From the NCBI GenBank assembly GCA_050249455.1, contig JBFWQM010000013.1, positions 1 through 43,781 on the forward strand: a stretch of 43,781 nt of DNA, written 5' to 3'. This DNA comes from JBFWQM01 sp050249455 (GTDB taxonomy: Bacteria; Pseudomonadota; Alphaproteobacteria; MPNO01; VGEU01). The notes below the pieces were generated by a model. The model was not told the DNA's origin and did not search any database. It saw only the letters and a list, made by a program, of their open reading frames with translations. Below are positions 24,276-32,510 of this stretch, piece by piece. Each line of letters starts with the position of its first letter. Position 1 is the stretch's first letter. The position numbers and the translations under genes were made by a program.

Positions 24276-24367
24276 CCCTGTGTCCTCCCTTGTTCGGCCG
24301 CTGCGGCCGGCGGCTTGGTTGACGGGCAGCATAGACAGCGTGCTGCACGTGCGCAACGACAGGCGGG

Positions 24368-25165
24368 TCAGGACAGAAACGGACCCGCCACGTCGGCCAA
24401 CCGGTCGGGATCCTCGATGGGCAGGTAATGGCCGATGCCGGGCAGCAATCGGAACGTCGGTTCCGGCAAGGCCGCGGCGATGCGCCGGCACAGCGGTTCC
24501 GGCGCGACGACGTCGTCGGCGCCGGCGATCACCAGCGCGGGAACCCGGATCAGCGGCGCGTCGCCAACGAGGTCGGCGCTCACGATCACGTCGACCATCG
24601 CGCGATAAGCGGCGATGTCGATCGCCGACATGATGCGCACGATGTCGGCCACCGCCCACGGCGGCGTGCCCTTGCCGACGATGGCGAGGCCGCGGGTGGC
24701 GGCGAATTCCGCCATGCCCAGCGCCTCGACGTCCTTCAGCCGGCCGGCGCGCAGGTCCGACTTTCCCGCGGCGTCGAGCCGGCCGCCGCCGTCGATCGGA
24801 TGGATCAGGACGACGCGGCGCGCCAGCGCCGGCCGCAGCCGGTTGAGCGCCGCGACGATCGGCGCCCCGATCGAATGGCCGACGAGATCGGGCGAGGCGA
24901 CGCCGAGATGGTCGAGCAGGCCGGCGAGGAGGCCCGCATAGCGCGCAGCGGTCGCTTCGCCCTGGGGCAGCAGCGCGGACCCGCCGTAGCCAGGCGCGTC
25001 CCACGCGACGACACGGCGCGTCGATTTGAAGGCGTCGAACTGCGCCGCCCATGAGTCCGAGCTGCCGCCGATGCCGTGGACGAGCACGAGCGGCCGCCCG
25101 TCGCCGGCTTCGCGCCAGGCGACGGGCCGGCCGTCAATGTCGATCGTGCGGGCTTCGGGCAGCAT
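24368..25165 (-). CDS. Alpha/beta hydrolase
   Basis: 265 residues, soluble, no signal peptide. Oxyanion region LVLVHGIGGSSDSWAAQFD, nucleophile elbow GHSIG (Ser98), acid in VIAGADDVVAP and His in LLPGIGHYLP complete the triad. The cap region is similar to the tailed hydrolase at 15094-16368 (shared WDAPGYG, GHSIGA, PI.G.GRL patterns). The family includes esterases and C-C bond hydrolases of aromatic degradation. It starts 48 bp after the hydratase-lyase-like gene stop, and tctC follows after 92 bp, so it is probably the second gene of that operon. The ribosome site is weak. Confidence 0.85.
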   Translation of the reverse strand: MLPEARTIDIDGRPVAWREAGDGRPLVLVHGIGGSSDSWAAQFDAFKSTRRVVAWDAPGYGGSALLPQGEATAARYAGLLAGLLDHLGVASPDLVGHSIGAPIVAALNRLRPALARRVVLIHPIDGGGRLDAAGKSDLRAGRLKDVEALGMAEFAATRGLAIVGKGTPPWAVADIVRIMSAIDIAAYRAMVDVIVSADLVGDAPLIRVPALVIAGADDVVAPEPLCRRIAAALPEPTFRLLPGIGHYLPIEDPDRLADVAGPFLS

Positions 25166-25213
25166 GGCAGCGCGCGGGTCCGGCGGCAGCGGTTGCGCCG
25201 GACCCGGTTGCCG

Positions 25214-26068
25214 TCAGCCCTTCTTGCTCTGGTCGGTGACCAGCGTGCCGAGCTTGAACGGCTCGAACGTCGGCTTGTAGGCCTTCTCGTCGAGGAACTG
25301 GCGCAGGCCGGTGTTGTAGGAATCCTCGGCGTCGCCGACCTTGATCGCCTTGCCCTTCTCGGCCAGGTAGTCGTAGGCCTGACCGAAATCCATCGTGCGC
25401 ACCGCACGCACCGCCTGCTTGGTGGCGCGCAGCACGTTCGGGCTCTTCTTCATCAGCTTCTCGGCGAGCTTGGTGACCTCCTTCTCGAGGTCCGCCTTCG
25501 GCACCGCGTAGTTGATCATGCCGATGCGCGCCGCCTCCTTGCCGTCGAACGGATCGCCGAGGCAGCAGTAGTAGAGGGCGTGGCGCGGCAGCACGCTATC
25601 GGCGACGACCTTGCTGACCAGCGCGCCGGGCAGGATGCCCCAGTTCACCTCCGACAGCGAGAACACCGAGTCCTCGGCCGCGATCGCGAAGTCGGTCGCC
25701 AGCAGCTGCATGAACGCGCCGCCGACGCAGTAGCCCTGCACCATCGCGATGGTCGGCTTGTCGTAGTTGTACAGCCGCTCCCAGCGCCAGCGGTTGGCGG
25801 CTTCCTGCGCGCGCTTGCGCTCGTAGGGGTTCTTCTCGAGGGCGCGGAAGAACAGGCGCAGGTCCTGGCCGGCGGAGAAGTTGCCGCCGGCGCCGGTGAT
25901 GACGACGACCTTGGTGTCGGGATCGCATTCGAGCTCGGCGAGGGTCTCGTCCATCTCGTAGTGGAGCTGCGGGCTCATCGCATTCCGCTTGTCGGGACGG
26001 TTCATGTAGACCGTGCTGATCCCGTTGTGCTTCTCCACCTTCGTGCATTCGCGCTTTGTCGCGGCCAT
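25214..26068 (-). CDS. p-Hydroxycinnamoyl-CoA hydratase/lyase-like crotonase
   Basis: 284 residues, crotonase superfamily. NRPDKRNAMSP, WRWERLYNYDKPTIAMVQGY, FSLSEVNWGILPGALVSKVVAD and LRQFLDEKAYKPT closely follow the feruloyl/p-coumaroyl-CoA hydratase-lyases, which split hydroxycinnamoyl-CoA into an aromatic aldehyde and acetyl-CoA. Catalytic Glu140 and a Tyr in QAYDYLAEK are kept, but two other family active-site residues differ: Gln68 where Pseudomonas HCHL has Met, and Met120 where it has Ser. The substrate may therefore differ from ferulate. No feruloyl-CoA synthetase is adjacent. GGGGAG lies upstream of the ATG. First gene of the transporter operon. Confidence 0.83.
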   Translation of the reverse strand: MAATKRECTKVEKHNGISTVYMNRPDKRNAMSPQLHYEMDETLAELECDPDTKVVVITGAGGNFSAGQDLRLFFRALEKNPYERKRAQEAANRWRWERLYNYDKPTIAMVQGYCVGGAFMQLLATDFAIAAEDSVFSLSEVNWGILPGALVSKVVADSVLPRHALYYCCLGDPFDGKEAARIGMINYAVPKADLEKEVTKLAEKLMKKSPNVLRATKQAVRAVRTMDFGQAYDYLAEKGKAIKVGDAEDSYNTGLRQFLDEKAYKPTFEPFKLGTLVTDQSKKG

Positions 26069-26256
26069 TACCGTCGTCTCCCCTCTTGGCTTCGCGCCGT
26101 TCCGTTTCGGTGGCGGTAAAATGACCGATCCGCGAAGGCGAGTCAAAAGGGCGGACGGAGGCCGGCGCGGCCATGTCGTCGGGGCGGGAACGGGCCCGCC
26201 AGGGGCGGCAGAAAAGGATAGCGTGTGAACGTTTTCCGCGGGCGCCGGCGGGACGG

Positions 26257-27198
26257 CTAAGTCAGGTACTGATTGGAGATCTCGGCGCCGAGCACGACGG
26301 TGTCGTCGATGAACCGGGTCAGGAACTCGTGCAGGCCGGACCGGAAGATGTCGTCGACCCGGCTGTAGCGCAGCTGGGCGTGGATCTGGCCAGCCAGGCG
26401 GTGGCATTCGCCGGTGCGCCCGTACTCGCGCGCCAGGAGATCCAGGAGCTCGGTGATGCCGTTGTAGCACGCGACGAGCGAGCGCGGCATCTCCGGCCGC
26501 AGGATCAGGAGCTCGGCCACCAGCCAGGGCTTGATCTCGCGCCGGTACACCCAGTGGTAGCTGCGCGAGGCCGACACCGCACGCAGGATCGCCGACCACT
26601 GCACGTAGTCCAGCCCGCCGCCGACCGGCACGTAGTCGGGCAGCAGGACGTGGTATTTCACGTCCAGGATGCGCGCGGTGTTGTCGCCGCGCTCGATCAG
26701 GGTGCCGAGGCGGGTGAACCAGTAGGCGTCGTTGCGCAGCATCGTCGAGCCGACGCAGCCGTTGAAGAACAGCGAGCGCTCCTTTACCCAGTCGAGCACG
26801 CGGCGGATGCTGTCGGGGCCGAAGTCGTCGTCCTTCAGCTCGCGTGCGGCGAGCCAGGTGCCGTTGACCGCCTCCCACATGTCGGCGGTGAGGCCGGTGC
26901 GCACCGCCCGCCCGTTGAGCCGCGCCGTCGCCAGGCACGACATCACCGACGACGGGTTGTCGCGGTCGCGCACCAAGTAGGTCACCACCGCGTCCGCGGT
27001 CGCCTTCGGGTGCTTGGCGTAGAAGCTCTTCTCGCAGCCGGCCGCGACGATGATGGAATGCCATTCGTCGCCGCCGTCCTCGCCCGTCGCCGACATCGAG
27101 GCCAGCCGCCAGCCGGTCTCGATGATGCGGACCAGGTTCTCCGCCCGCTCCATGTAGCGGGCCAGCCAGTAGAGGTTGGCGGCGGTGCGCGACAGCAT
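26257..27198 (-). CDS. Alpha-E domain protein (DUF403)
   Basis: 313 residues, all-helical. The N-terminus MLSRTAANLYWLARYMERAE is the hallmark of the alpha-E family, with ERGDNTARILDVKYHVLLPD and SAILRAVSASRSYHWVY further on. The biochemical role is not established; the family is nearly always next to a circularly permuted ATP-grasp protein and is proposed to take part in peptide-bond-forming or peptide-tagging chemistry. Here it starts four bases after the ATP-grasp stop, so the pair is cotranscribed. The transglutaminase-like and peptidase genes often found in such clusters are absent from both sides. Confidence 0.88.
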   Translation of the reverse strand: MLSRTAANLYWLARYMERAENLVRIIETGWRLASMSATGEDGGDEWHSIIVAAGCEKSFYAKHPKATADAVVTYLVRDRDNPSSVMSCLATARLNGRAVRTGLTADMWEAVNGTWLAARELKDDDFGPDSIRRVLDWVKERSLFFNGCVGSTMLRNDAYWFTRLGTLIERGDNTARILDVKYHVLLPDYVPVGGGLDYVQWSAILRAVSASRSYHWVYRREIKPWLVAELLILRPEMPRSLVACYNGITELLDLLAREYGRTGECHRLAGQIHAQLRYSRVDDIFRSGLHEFLTRFIDDTVVLGAEISNQYLT

Positions 27199-27202
27199 CG
27201 CC

Positions 27203-28621
27203 TCAGCCCTCCAGCACCCAGGTGTCCTTGGTGCCGCCGCCCTGGCTGGAATTGACCACCAGCGAGCCTTCCTTCAGCGCGACGCGGGTCAGCCCGCCGG
27301 GCACGATGCGCACCCGGTCGGCGCCGACCAGCACGAACGGGCGCAGGTCGACGTGGCGCGGCGCGACGCCGGATTCGACGAAGGTCGGGCAGGTCGAGAG
27401 CGCGAGCGTCGGCTGCCCGATATAGGCGTCGGGATGCGCCTTGATCTTGTCGGCGAAGGCGGCGCGCTCGGCGGCGCTGGCGTGCGGGCCGACCAGCATG
27501 CCGTAGCCGCCGGAGCCCTTGACCTCCTTCACCACCAGCTCGGCGAGGTGGTCGAGCACGTAGGCGCGCTGGTCCGGCACCGCGCAGGAGAAGGTCGGCA
27601 CGTTCTTTAGGATCGGCTCCTCTCCGAGATAGAACCGCACCATCTCCGGCACGTGGATGTAGACCGCCTTGTCGTCGGCGATGCCGGCGCCGACCGCGTT
27701 GGCGAGCGTCACCCGCCCGGCCCTGTAGGCCGCCACCAGCCCCGGCACGCCGAGCACGCTGTCCGGATTGAACGCGCGCGGGTCGAGAAAAGCGTCGTCG
27801 ATGCGGCGGTAGATCACGTCGACCCGCTGCGGACCGCGGGTGGTGCGCATGAACACCGCGTCGTCCTCCACGAACAGGTCGCGGCCCTCGACCAGCTCGA
27901 TCCCCATCTCGTCGGCAAGGAAGCAGTGCTCGTAGTAGGCCGAGTTGTAGACGCCGGGCGTCAGCAGCACGATGGTCGGGTCGCCCTTGCACGCCGGCGG
28001 CGCCACCGAGCGCAGCGTCTCCAGCAGCTCCTCCGGGTAGCGCGACACCGGCGCGACCCGGTGGCGGGCCACCAGGTCGGGGAACAGCCGCATCATCACC
28101 TCGCGGTCTTCCAGCATGTAGGAGACGCCAGACGGCGTGCGGCAGTTGTCCTCCAGCACGTAGAAGTCGCCCTCGCCAACGCGGACGATGTCGATGCCGG
28201 CGATGTGGGTGTAGACCTTGCCCGGCACGTCGAGGCCCTGCATCGGCGGCAGGTAGGCCTCGTTCTTCAGCACTAGCTCTTCCGGGATGCGCCCTGCGCG
28301 CAGGATGTCGCGGTCGTGGTAGACGTCCCAGATGTAGGCGTTGAGCGCCCGCACCCGCTGCTCCAGCCCGCGCGCCAGGGTGGCCCATTCGGACGCGGCG
28401 AGGATGCGCGGGATGATGTCGAACGGGATCAGCCGTTCCGGGTCGCCGCCTTCGGTATAGACCGCGAAGGTGATGCCGATGCGGCGGAACAGGAGCTCCG
28501 CCTCGCGCCGCTTGGCGATCAGCACCTCCGGCGCGGTCGCCGCCAGCCAGTCGCGCACCTGCCGGTAGGGGGCGCGGCACCCGTCGGTCGGACCCATCTC
28601 GTCGAAGGCGTCGATCGGCAA
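27203..28621 (-). CDS. Circularly permuted type 2 ATP-grasp protein
   Basis: 472 residues. AFDEMGPTDGCRAPYRQVRDWL, RLIPFDIIPRILAASEW, LVLKNEAYLPPMQGLDVPGK, YVLEDNCRTPSGVSYMLEDR, and VVKEVKGSGGYGMLVGPHAS are typical of the DUF404/DUF407 ATP-grasp group; the last carries the permuted nucleotide-binding glycine loop. Such enzymes ligate a carboxylate to an amine with ATP. The conserved AFDEM block begins before the first ATG (28597), so the TTG at 28621 is taken as start, although an unusual upstream start is possible. Followed immediately by the alpha-E partner. Confidence 0.87.
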   Translation of the reverse strand: MPIDAFDEMGPTDGCRAPYRQVRDWLAATAPEVLIAKRREAELLFRRIGITFAVYTEGGDPERLIPFDIIPRILAASEWATLARGLEQRVRALNAYIWDVYHDRDILRAGRIPEELVLKNEAYLPPMQGLDVPGKVYTHIAGIDIVRVGEGDFYVLEDNCRTPSGVSYMLEDREVMMRLFPDLVARHRVAPVSRYPEELLETLRSVAPPACKGDPTIVLLTPGVYNSAYYEHCFLADEMGIELVEGRDLFVEDDAVFMRTTRGPQRVDVIYRRIDDAFLDPRAFNPDSVLGVPGLVAAYRAGRVTLANAVGAGIADDKAVYIHVPEMVRFYLGEEPILKNVPTFSCAVPDQRAYVLDHLAELVVKEVKGSGGYGMLVGPHASAAERAAFADKIKAHPDAYIGQPTLALSTCPTFVESGVAPRHVDLRPFVLVGADRVRIVPGGLTRVALKEGSLVVNSSQGGGTKDTWVLEG

Positions 28622-28747
28622 GGGCCCGGCATCCCGTCGTTGTGCAATGCAGCAAGTCTCCCGGCTGCATAAAACTTGGTCAAGCCGAAAATGTGATTAG
28701 AAGTTAGGCATTGCCGCTAAAGGTAGCGGAAACGAAAGGTTCGTGGC

Positions 28748-28798
28748 GCCCCCTCCCCCAACCCCCTCCCACGAGGGGAGGGGATTGGGGGAGGGGGC
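28748..28798. repeat. GC-rich palindromic repeat
   Basis: A 23-bp arm GCCCCCTCCCCCAACCCCCT... faces a near-identical inverted arm starting at 28775, with one mismatch and a four-base loop (ACGA). It is an intergenic repeat of the same CCCTCC-rich style as that at 11216-11320. The assembly break lies just to its right. Confidence 0.75.
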
Positions 28799-28922
28799 CT
28801 CTCCGCGCGGCAGATATCACCCGTACGTGTTCAGCACGTGGCGTGACAGCGCCATCTTGAGGATCTCGGTCGGGCCTTCGGTGATGATCATGCTGCGCTG
28901 GTCGCGCCACATGCGCTCGATC
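28796..28922. other. Artificial second copy of the acyl-CoA dehydrogenase 3' end (contig-end overlap)
   Basis: These 127 bases are identical to 29023-29149 on the other side of the N run. They contain the last ~35 codons and the stop of the acyl-CoA dehydrogenase gene. The exact 127-base identity ending at the gap is what two contigs sharing one k-mer (k=127) look like, so this is most likely one genomic segment shown twice, not a duplicated gene fragment. Confidence 0.85.
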
Positions 28923-29022
28923 NNNNNNNNNNNNNNNNNNNNNNNNNNNNNNNNNNNNNNNNNNNNNNNNNNNNNNNNNNNNNNNNNNNNNNNNNNNNNN
29001 NNNNNNNNNNNNNNNNNNNNNN
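28923..29022. other. Assembly gap (100 N)
   Basis: Exactly 100 unknown bases, the conventional placeholder for a gap of unknown length. Because the flanks are the same 127 bases, the true distance is probably negative (overlap) and no sequence may be missing. Confidence 0.97.
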
Positions 29023-29043
29023 GGCCTCTCCGCGCGGCAGATA

Positions 29044-30198
29044 TCACCCGTACGTGTTCAGCACGTGGCGTGACAGCGCCATCTTGAGGATCTCGGTCGG
29101 GCCTTCGGTGATGATCATGCTGCGCTGGTCGCGCCACATGCGCTCGATCGGCAGGTCGGTGGTCAGGCCGATGCCGCCGTGGATCTGCATGCAGCGGTCG
29201 GCGGCCTCGAACGACTTGGTGTCGCCGAACACCTTGGCCATGTAGGCCTCGTAGCGGATGTCCTCGCCCTTCTCCGCCTTCCAGGCGGCGTGGCGGACCA
29301 TCAGGCGGAGCTGGTGCAGCTCGGTGTAGCTGTCGACCAGCATCCACTGCACCGCCTGGCGGTCGGCCAGGGGACGACCGAACGTGACCCTGCTCTTGGC
29401 GTAGGCGGCGCCGAGCTCCAGGCACCGCTCGATCACGCCGCAGCCGCGGGCGCCGTGGCGGATGCGCCCTTCGGACAGCCAGTTCTGGGCGTGGCGGAAG
29501 CCCTCGCCCTCCTCGCCGATGCGGTTCTCGACCGGCACCTTGACGTTGTCGAGCACGATCTCCCACGGGCGGTCGTCCATCATGGTGACCTGCCGGCGCG
29601 CGAGCTTGATGCCCGGCGTCTTCATGTCGGCGAGGAACGCCGAGATGCCGCCGTGCGAGCCCTTCGTGCGGTCGGTCGCGGCGACGATCTGGGCGAAGTC
29701 GGCCTCGTCGGCGCCGGTGATGAAGCGCTTCGAGCCGTTTATGACGTAGTGGTCGCCCTGGCGCACCGCGGTGGTGCGCATGCCGCCGGGATCGCCGCCG
29801 GCGTCGGGCTCGGTCTGCATGAAGCAGGCCTTCTTCTCGCCGCGGATGACCGGCAGGAGGAAGCGCTGCTTCTGCTCGTCGTTGAGGTGGTAGAGGATCG
29901 GGCTGACCTGCGGCCCAAAGATCGAGACGGCGCGCGACGGCAGCGCGATGGTGCGCGACAGCTCCTCCCACACCACCGTCTTGGCCAGCAGGCCGAGGCC
30001 CTGGCCGCCATACTGCTCCGGCACGTCGTAGAGCCACAGGCCGAGCGCCTTAGCCTTGCCCTCCAGCGCCGCCTTGACGTCGGGCTTCAGCTTGCCGTCC
30101 TGCATCGTCTCGCGCTCGATCGGGATCAGTTCGGCGTCGACGAAGCGGCGGACCGAGCCCTTCAGCATCCGCAGCTCTTCGGGCAGTTCGAAGTCCAT
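29044..30198 (-). CDS. Acyl-CoA dehydrogenase, FAD-dependent
   Basis: 384 residues. N-terminal helical domain (MDFELPEELRMLKGSVRRFV), FAD-contacting strands (ACFMQTEPDAGGDPGGMRTT, VINGSKRFITGADEADF), and C-terminal helices with RVTFGRPLADRQAVQWMLVD, MQIHGGIGLTTDLPIERMWR and ITEGPTEILKMAL. The Glu of TEGPTE is at the canonical catalytic-base position, unlike the other dehydrogenase of this window. AGGAGG five bases upstream fixes the ATG at 30198, rather than the in-frame GTG just before. It follows an NDP-forming acyl-CoA synthetase by 90 bp, so activation and dehydrogenation of a carboxylic acid is the likely pair of steps. Confidence 0.9.
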   Translation of the reverse strand: MDFELPEELRMLKGSVRRFVDAELIPIERETMQDGKLKPDVKAALEGKAKALGLWLYDVPEQYGGQGLGLLAKTVVWEELSRTIALPSRAVSIFGPQVSPILYHLNDEQKQRFLLPVIRGEKKACFMQTEPDAGGDPGGMRTTAVRQGDHYVINGSKRFITGADEADFAQIVAATDRTKGSHGGISAFLADMKTPGIKLARRQVTMMDDRPWEIVLDNVKVPVENRIGEEGEGFRHAQNWLSEGRIRHGARGCGVIERCLELGAAYAKSRVTFGRPLADRQAVQWMLVDSYTELHQLRLMVRHAAWKAEKGEDIRYEAYMAKVFGDTKSFEAADRCMQIHGGIGLTTDLPIERMWRDQRSMIITEGPTEILKMALSRHVLNTYG

Positions 30199-30240
30199 CA
30201 CGTCCTCCTGCGCATTCGATCTTTTTTGTGTTGTCGCCGC

Positions 30241-30270
30241 ATGGGTCCTCCGGTCAGGCCGGAGGACGAC
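30241..30270. repeat. Short palindromic repeat copy
   Basis: GTCCTCCGG and CCGGAGGAC face each other over five bases between the dehydrogenase and the synthetase genes. The flanks (TGGGTCCTCCGGTCA) match the longer element at 36367-36456, so both belong to one dispersed repeat family. Confidence 0.65.
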
Positions 30271-30288
30271 GGAATTGAGAGAAGCCCG

Positions 30289-32388
30289 CTATCGCCACAC
30301 CGGCCGGATGTCGACGGCGCGCACGCCGCGGCCCTGCTCCAGCACGATGATCGGGTTGACCTCCAGGTCGGTCAGCAGCGGCCGGTGGTCGAGGAACACC
30401 CGGCACACCCCGGCGACGGCGCGGGCCAGCGCTTCGACGTCGCGCGGCGGTGCGCCGCGGAACGCGCCGAGCAGCGCGCGGCCGCGCAGCGCATCGATCA
30501 TCGCGCGCGCATCGTCCACGCCGCCCGGCAGCAGGCGGATGGCGGTGTCCTTCATCACCTCAACGAACACGCCGCCGAGACCGACGACGCAGAACGGGCC
30601 GAACTGCGGGTCCTCGCGCACGCCGACGATCATCTCGGCGCCCGACACCATCTCCTGCACCAGGAAGCCGGCGACGGTCGCGCCGGGGCGGATCGCGGCG
30701 AGCCGCGCGGCCATCGCCGCCGCCTCGGCCGCCACCGCGTCCGCGGTCGCGAGGCCGAGGGCGACGCCGCCGACCTCCGTCTTGTGGGTGGCCTCGGGCG
30801 ACACCAGCTTGAGCGCGACCGGGAAGCCGATCCGCACAGCGGCGGCGCCGGCCTCCGCCGCGGTCGCCGCGAACGCGCCGTTCGGCGGCGTCACGCCGGC
30901 GGCGGCCAGCGCGCGCTCGACCGACGCCGCGTCGGCCCCGGCGGGCGGCGCGCCGGCGGTCGGCAGCGGCGCGACGCCGCGGCGGCGGGCGGCTGCGTAG
31001 TCGGCCAGCGCCTTCAGCGCGCGCGCGGTCTGCGGCAGGCCGTACAGGAACGGCACGCCGCAGGCCGCCTGGAACGCGCGGCCGTGGTCGGAGGTGTTCT
31101 GCGCGGTGCGCACGTGGGCGACGACCGGCTTGGCCGTCGCGTTCAGCACCTCGGCGAAATCCTCCGGGCTGCCGCCGTCGCCCGCGTCGATCGGCAGCTG
31201 GCCCTGCATCGACAGCATGTCGACGTTGGGGTCGGCGGCGACGATGCGGCAGATCTCGGCGAACACCTTGGGTCGGCGGGCGACGCCGGCACCGGTGTCG
31301 AGCGGGTTGTCGGGCGACACGCCGGCGTCGATCAGCGGCCGCAGCGCGGCGAGCGTGGCTGGCTCCAGCTTTGCGATCTCCAGCCCCTCTTCCGCGCCGT
31401 GGTCGAGGAACAGGCCCTTCATGCCGCCGGAATAGCCGGCCATCGCGACCCGACCGCCCGCCGGCAGCCGGCCGGCCTGGAACGCGAGGCAAGTGTCGAT
31501 CATGTCGTCGAGCGACTTGCAGCGGATCACTCCGGCCTGGCGGCACATCGCGTCGAACACCGCGTCGTCGCCGGCGAGCGCCCCGGTGTGGCTCTGGGTC
31601 GAGGCGCGGCCGCCTTCGCTGCGGCCGATCTTGACCAGCACGATCGGCTTGCCCCGCTCCAGCGCCTTGGCCGCCGCCGCCATGAACGCCGGGCCGCGCC
31701 GGACTCCTTCGACCATGCAGGCGATGACCCGGGTGGCGTCGTCCTCCACAAGGAAGTTGACATAGTCGGCGAGGTCGAGGTCGAGCTCGTTGCCCGACGA
31801 CACGGCGTAGGAATAGCCGAGCCCGCGCACCGCGCCTTGGGCCAGCCAGTACTGGAAGGTGCCGCCGGACTGGAACACCACCCCGACCGGCCCCTTGGGC
31901 AGGCCGCGCACCCGAGCCGCCGGGTAGAGCAGCAGGTTCTCCGCCAGCGACAGCGAACCCATGCAGTTGGGGCCGCACAGCCGCAGTCCGTAGTCCGCCG
32001 ACAGCCTGCCCAAGGCCGCGGCACGCTCGGCGCCCACCGAATCACCACCCTCGCCGAACCGGGCGGCGAAGACCAGCGCTGCCTTGAGGCCGTGGCGGGC
32101 GCCGTCCTCCAGCGCGCCGGCCATCGCCTCGGCCGGGACGATCGCGAGCGCGAGGTCCGCCGGCGCCGGCAGGGCCGCGAAGCTGGGGTAGACCGGCCGG
32201 CCCCACAGCTCCGTCCGGTTCGGGTTGATCAGGTAAACCTCGGCCGGAAACCCAGCGAATTCAAGGTTCTGGTAGATGTTGCGCGGCCAGCCGCTGCCGC
32301 CGGTCTCCGACGCGCCGAGGATCGCGATCGATTTCGGCCGGAACAGGTGATCGGCCGGACGGAATGCGGTCTCTGCCGGGTTTTTCGT
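30289..32388 (-). CDS. NDP-forming acyl-CoA synthetase (ligase, succinyl-CoA-synthetase-like)
   Basis: About 699 residues if begun at 32388. Domains in order: CoA-binding Rossmann fold (LFRPKSIAILGASETGGSG, VYLINPNRTELWGRPVYPS), succinyl-CoA ligase-like domains (GVVFQSGGTFQYWLAQG; phospho-His in QSHTGALAGDDAVFDA), and ATP-grasp (GFPVALKLVSPEATHKTEVG). It activates an acid to its CoA thioester with ATP giving ADP and phosphate. No ATG, GTG or TTG exists in frame between the stop at 32443 and an internal ATG at 32124, although the conserved N-terminus lies in that stretch. ACG at 32386-32388 has GGGAGGGG nine bases upstream and is the best candidate start. Upstream partner of the dehydrogenase. 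Confidence 0.82.
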   Translation of the reverse strand, partial: TKNPAETAFRPADHLFRPKSIAILGASETGGSGWPRNIYQNLEFAGFPAEVYLINPNRTELWGRPVYPSFAALPAPADLALAIVPAEAMAGALEDGARHGLKAALVFAARFGEGGDSVGAERAAALGRLSADYGLRLCGPNCMGSLSLAENLLLYPAARVRGLPKGPVGVVFQSGGTFQYWLAQGAVRGLGYSYAVSSGNELDLDLADYVNFLVEDDATRVIACMVEGVRRGPAFMAAAAKALERGKPIVLVKIGRSEGGRASTQSHTGALAGDDAVFDAMCRQAGVIRCKSLDDMIDTCLAFQAGRLPAGGRVAMAGYSGGMKGLFLDHGAEEGLEIAKLEPATLAALRPLIDAGVSPDNPLDTGAGVARRPKVFAEICRIVAADPNVDMLSMQGQLPIDAGDGGSPEDFAEVLNATAKPVVAHVRTAQNTSDHGRAFQAACGVPFLYGLPQTARALKALADYAAARRRGVAPLPTAGAPPAGADAASVERALAAAGVTPPNGAFAATAAEAGAAAVRIGFPVALKLVSPEATHKTEVGGVALGLATADAVAAEAAAMAARLAAIRPGATVAGFLVQEMVSGAEMIVGVREDPQFGPFCVVGLGGVFVEVMKDTAIRLLPGGVDDARAMIDALRGRALLGAFRGAPPRDVEALARAVAGVCRVFLDHRPLLTDLEVNPIIVLEQGRGVRAVDIRPVWR

Positions 32389-32460
32389 GGCTGGGCCCCT
32401 CCCTCGGGCCGCCGCGACTATCGGCCGGGCGATGTCCGCCCGTCAACCCGCCGCGGCGGC

Positions 32461-32474
32461 GTGACGGCCGTCAC
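32461..32474. promoter_or_regulatory. Perfect palindrome GTGACGGCCGTCAC, CRP/FNR-like site
   Basis: A 14-bp perfect palindrome whose GTGA-N6-TCAC spacing equals the core of CRP/FNR-type operators (TGTGA-N6-TCACA). It lies in the divergent region 73 bp before the acyl-CoA synthetase and 165 bp before the M23 gene. No regulator gene is nearby. Confidence 0.45.
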
Positions 32475-32510
32475 AGTGTCTTCTTTGCCACAAGCAAGGG
32501 GCATTATGCC

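Noticed and set aside
28817..30037. Apparent acyl-CoA dehydrogenase frame running through the N block, with a doubled C-terminus
   Set aside because: Explained by the 127-bp contig-end overlap; the genuine gene ends at 29044.
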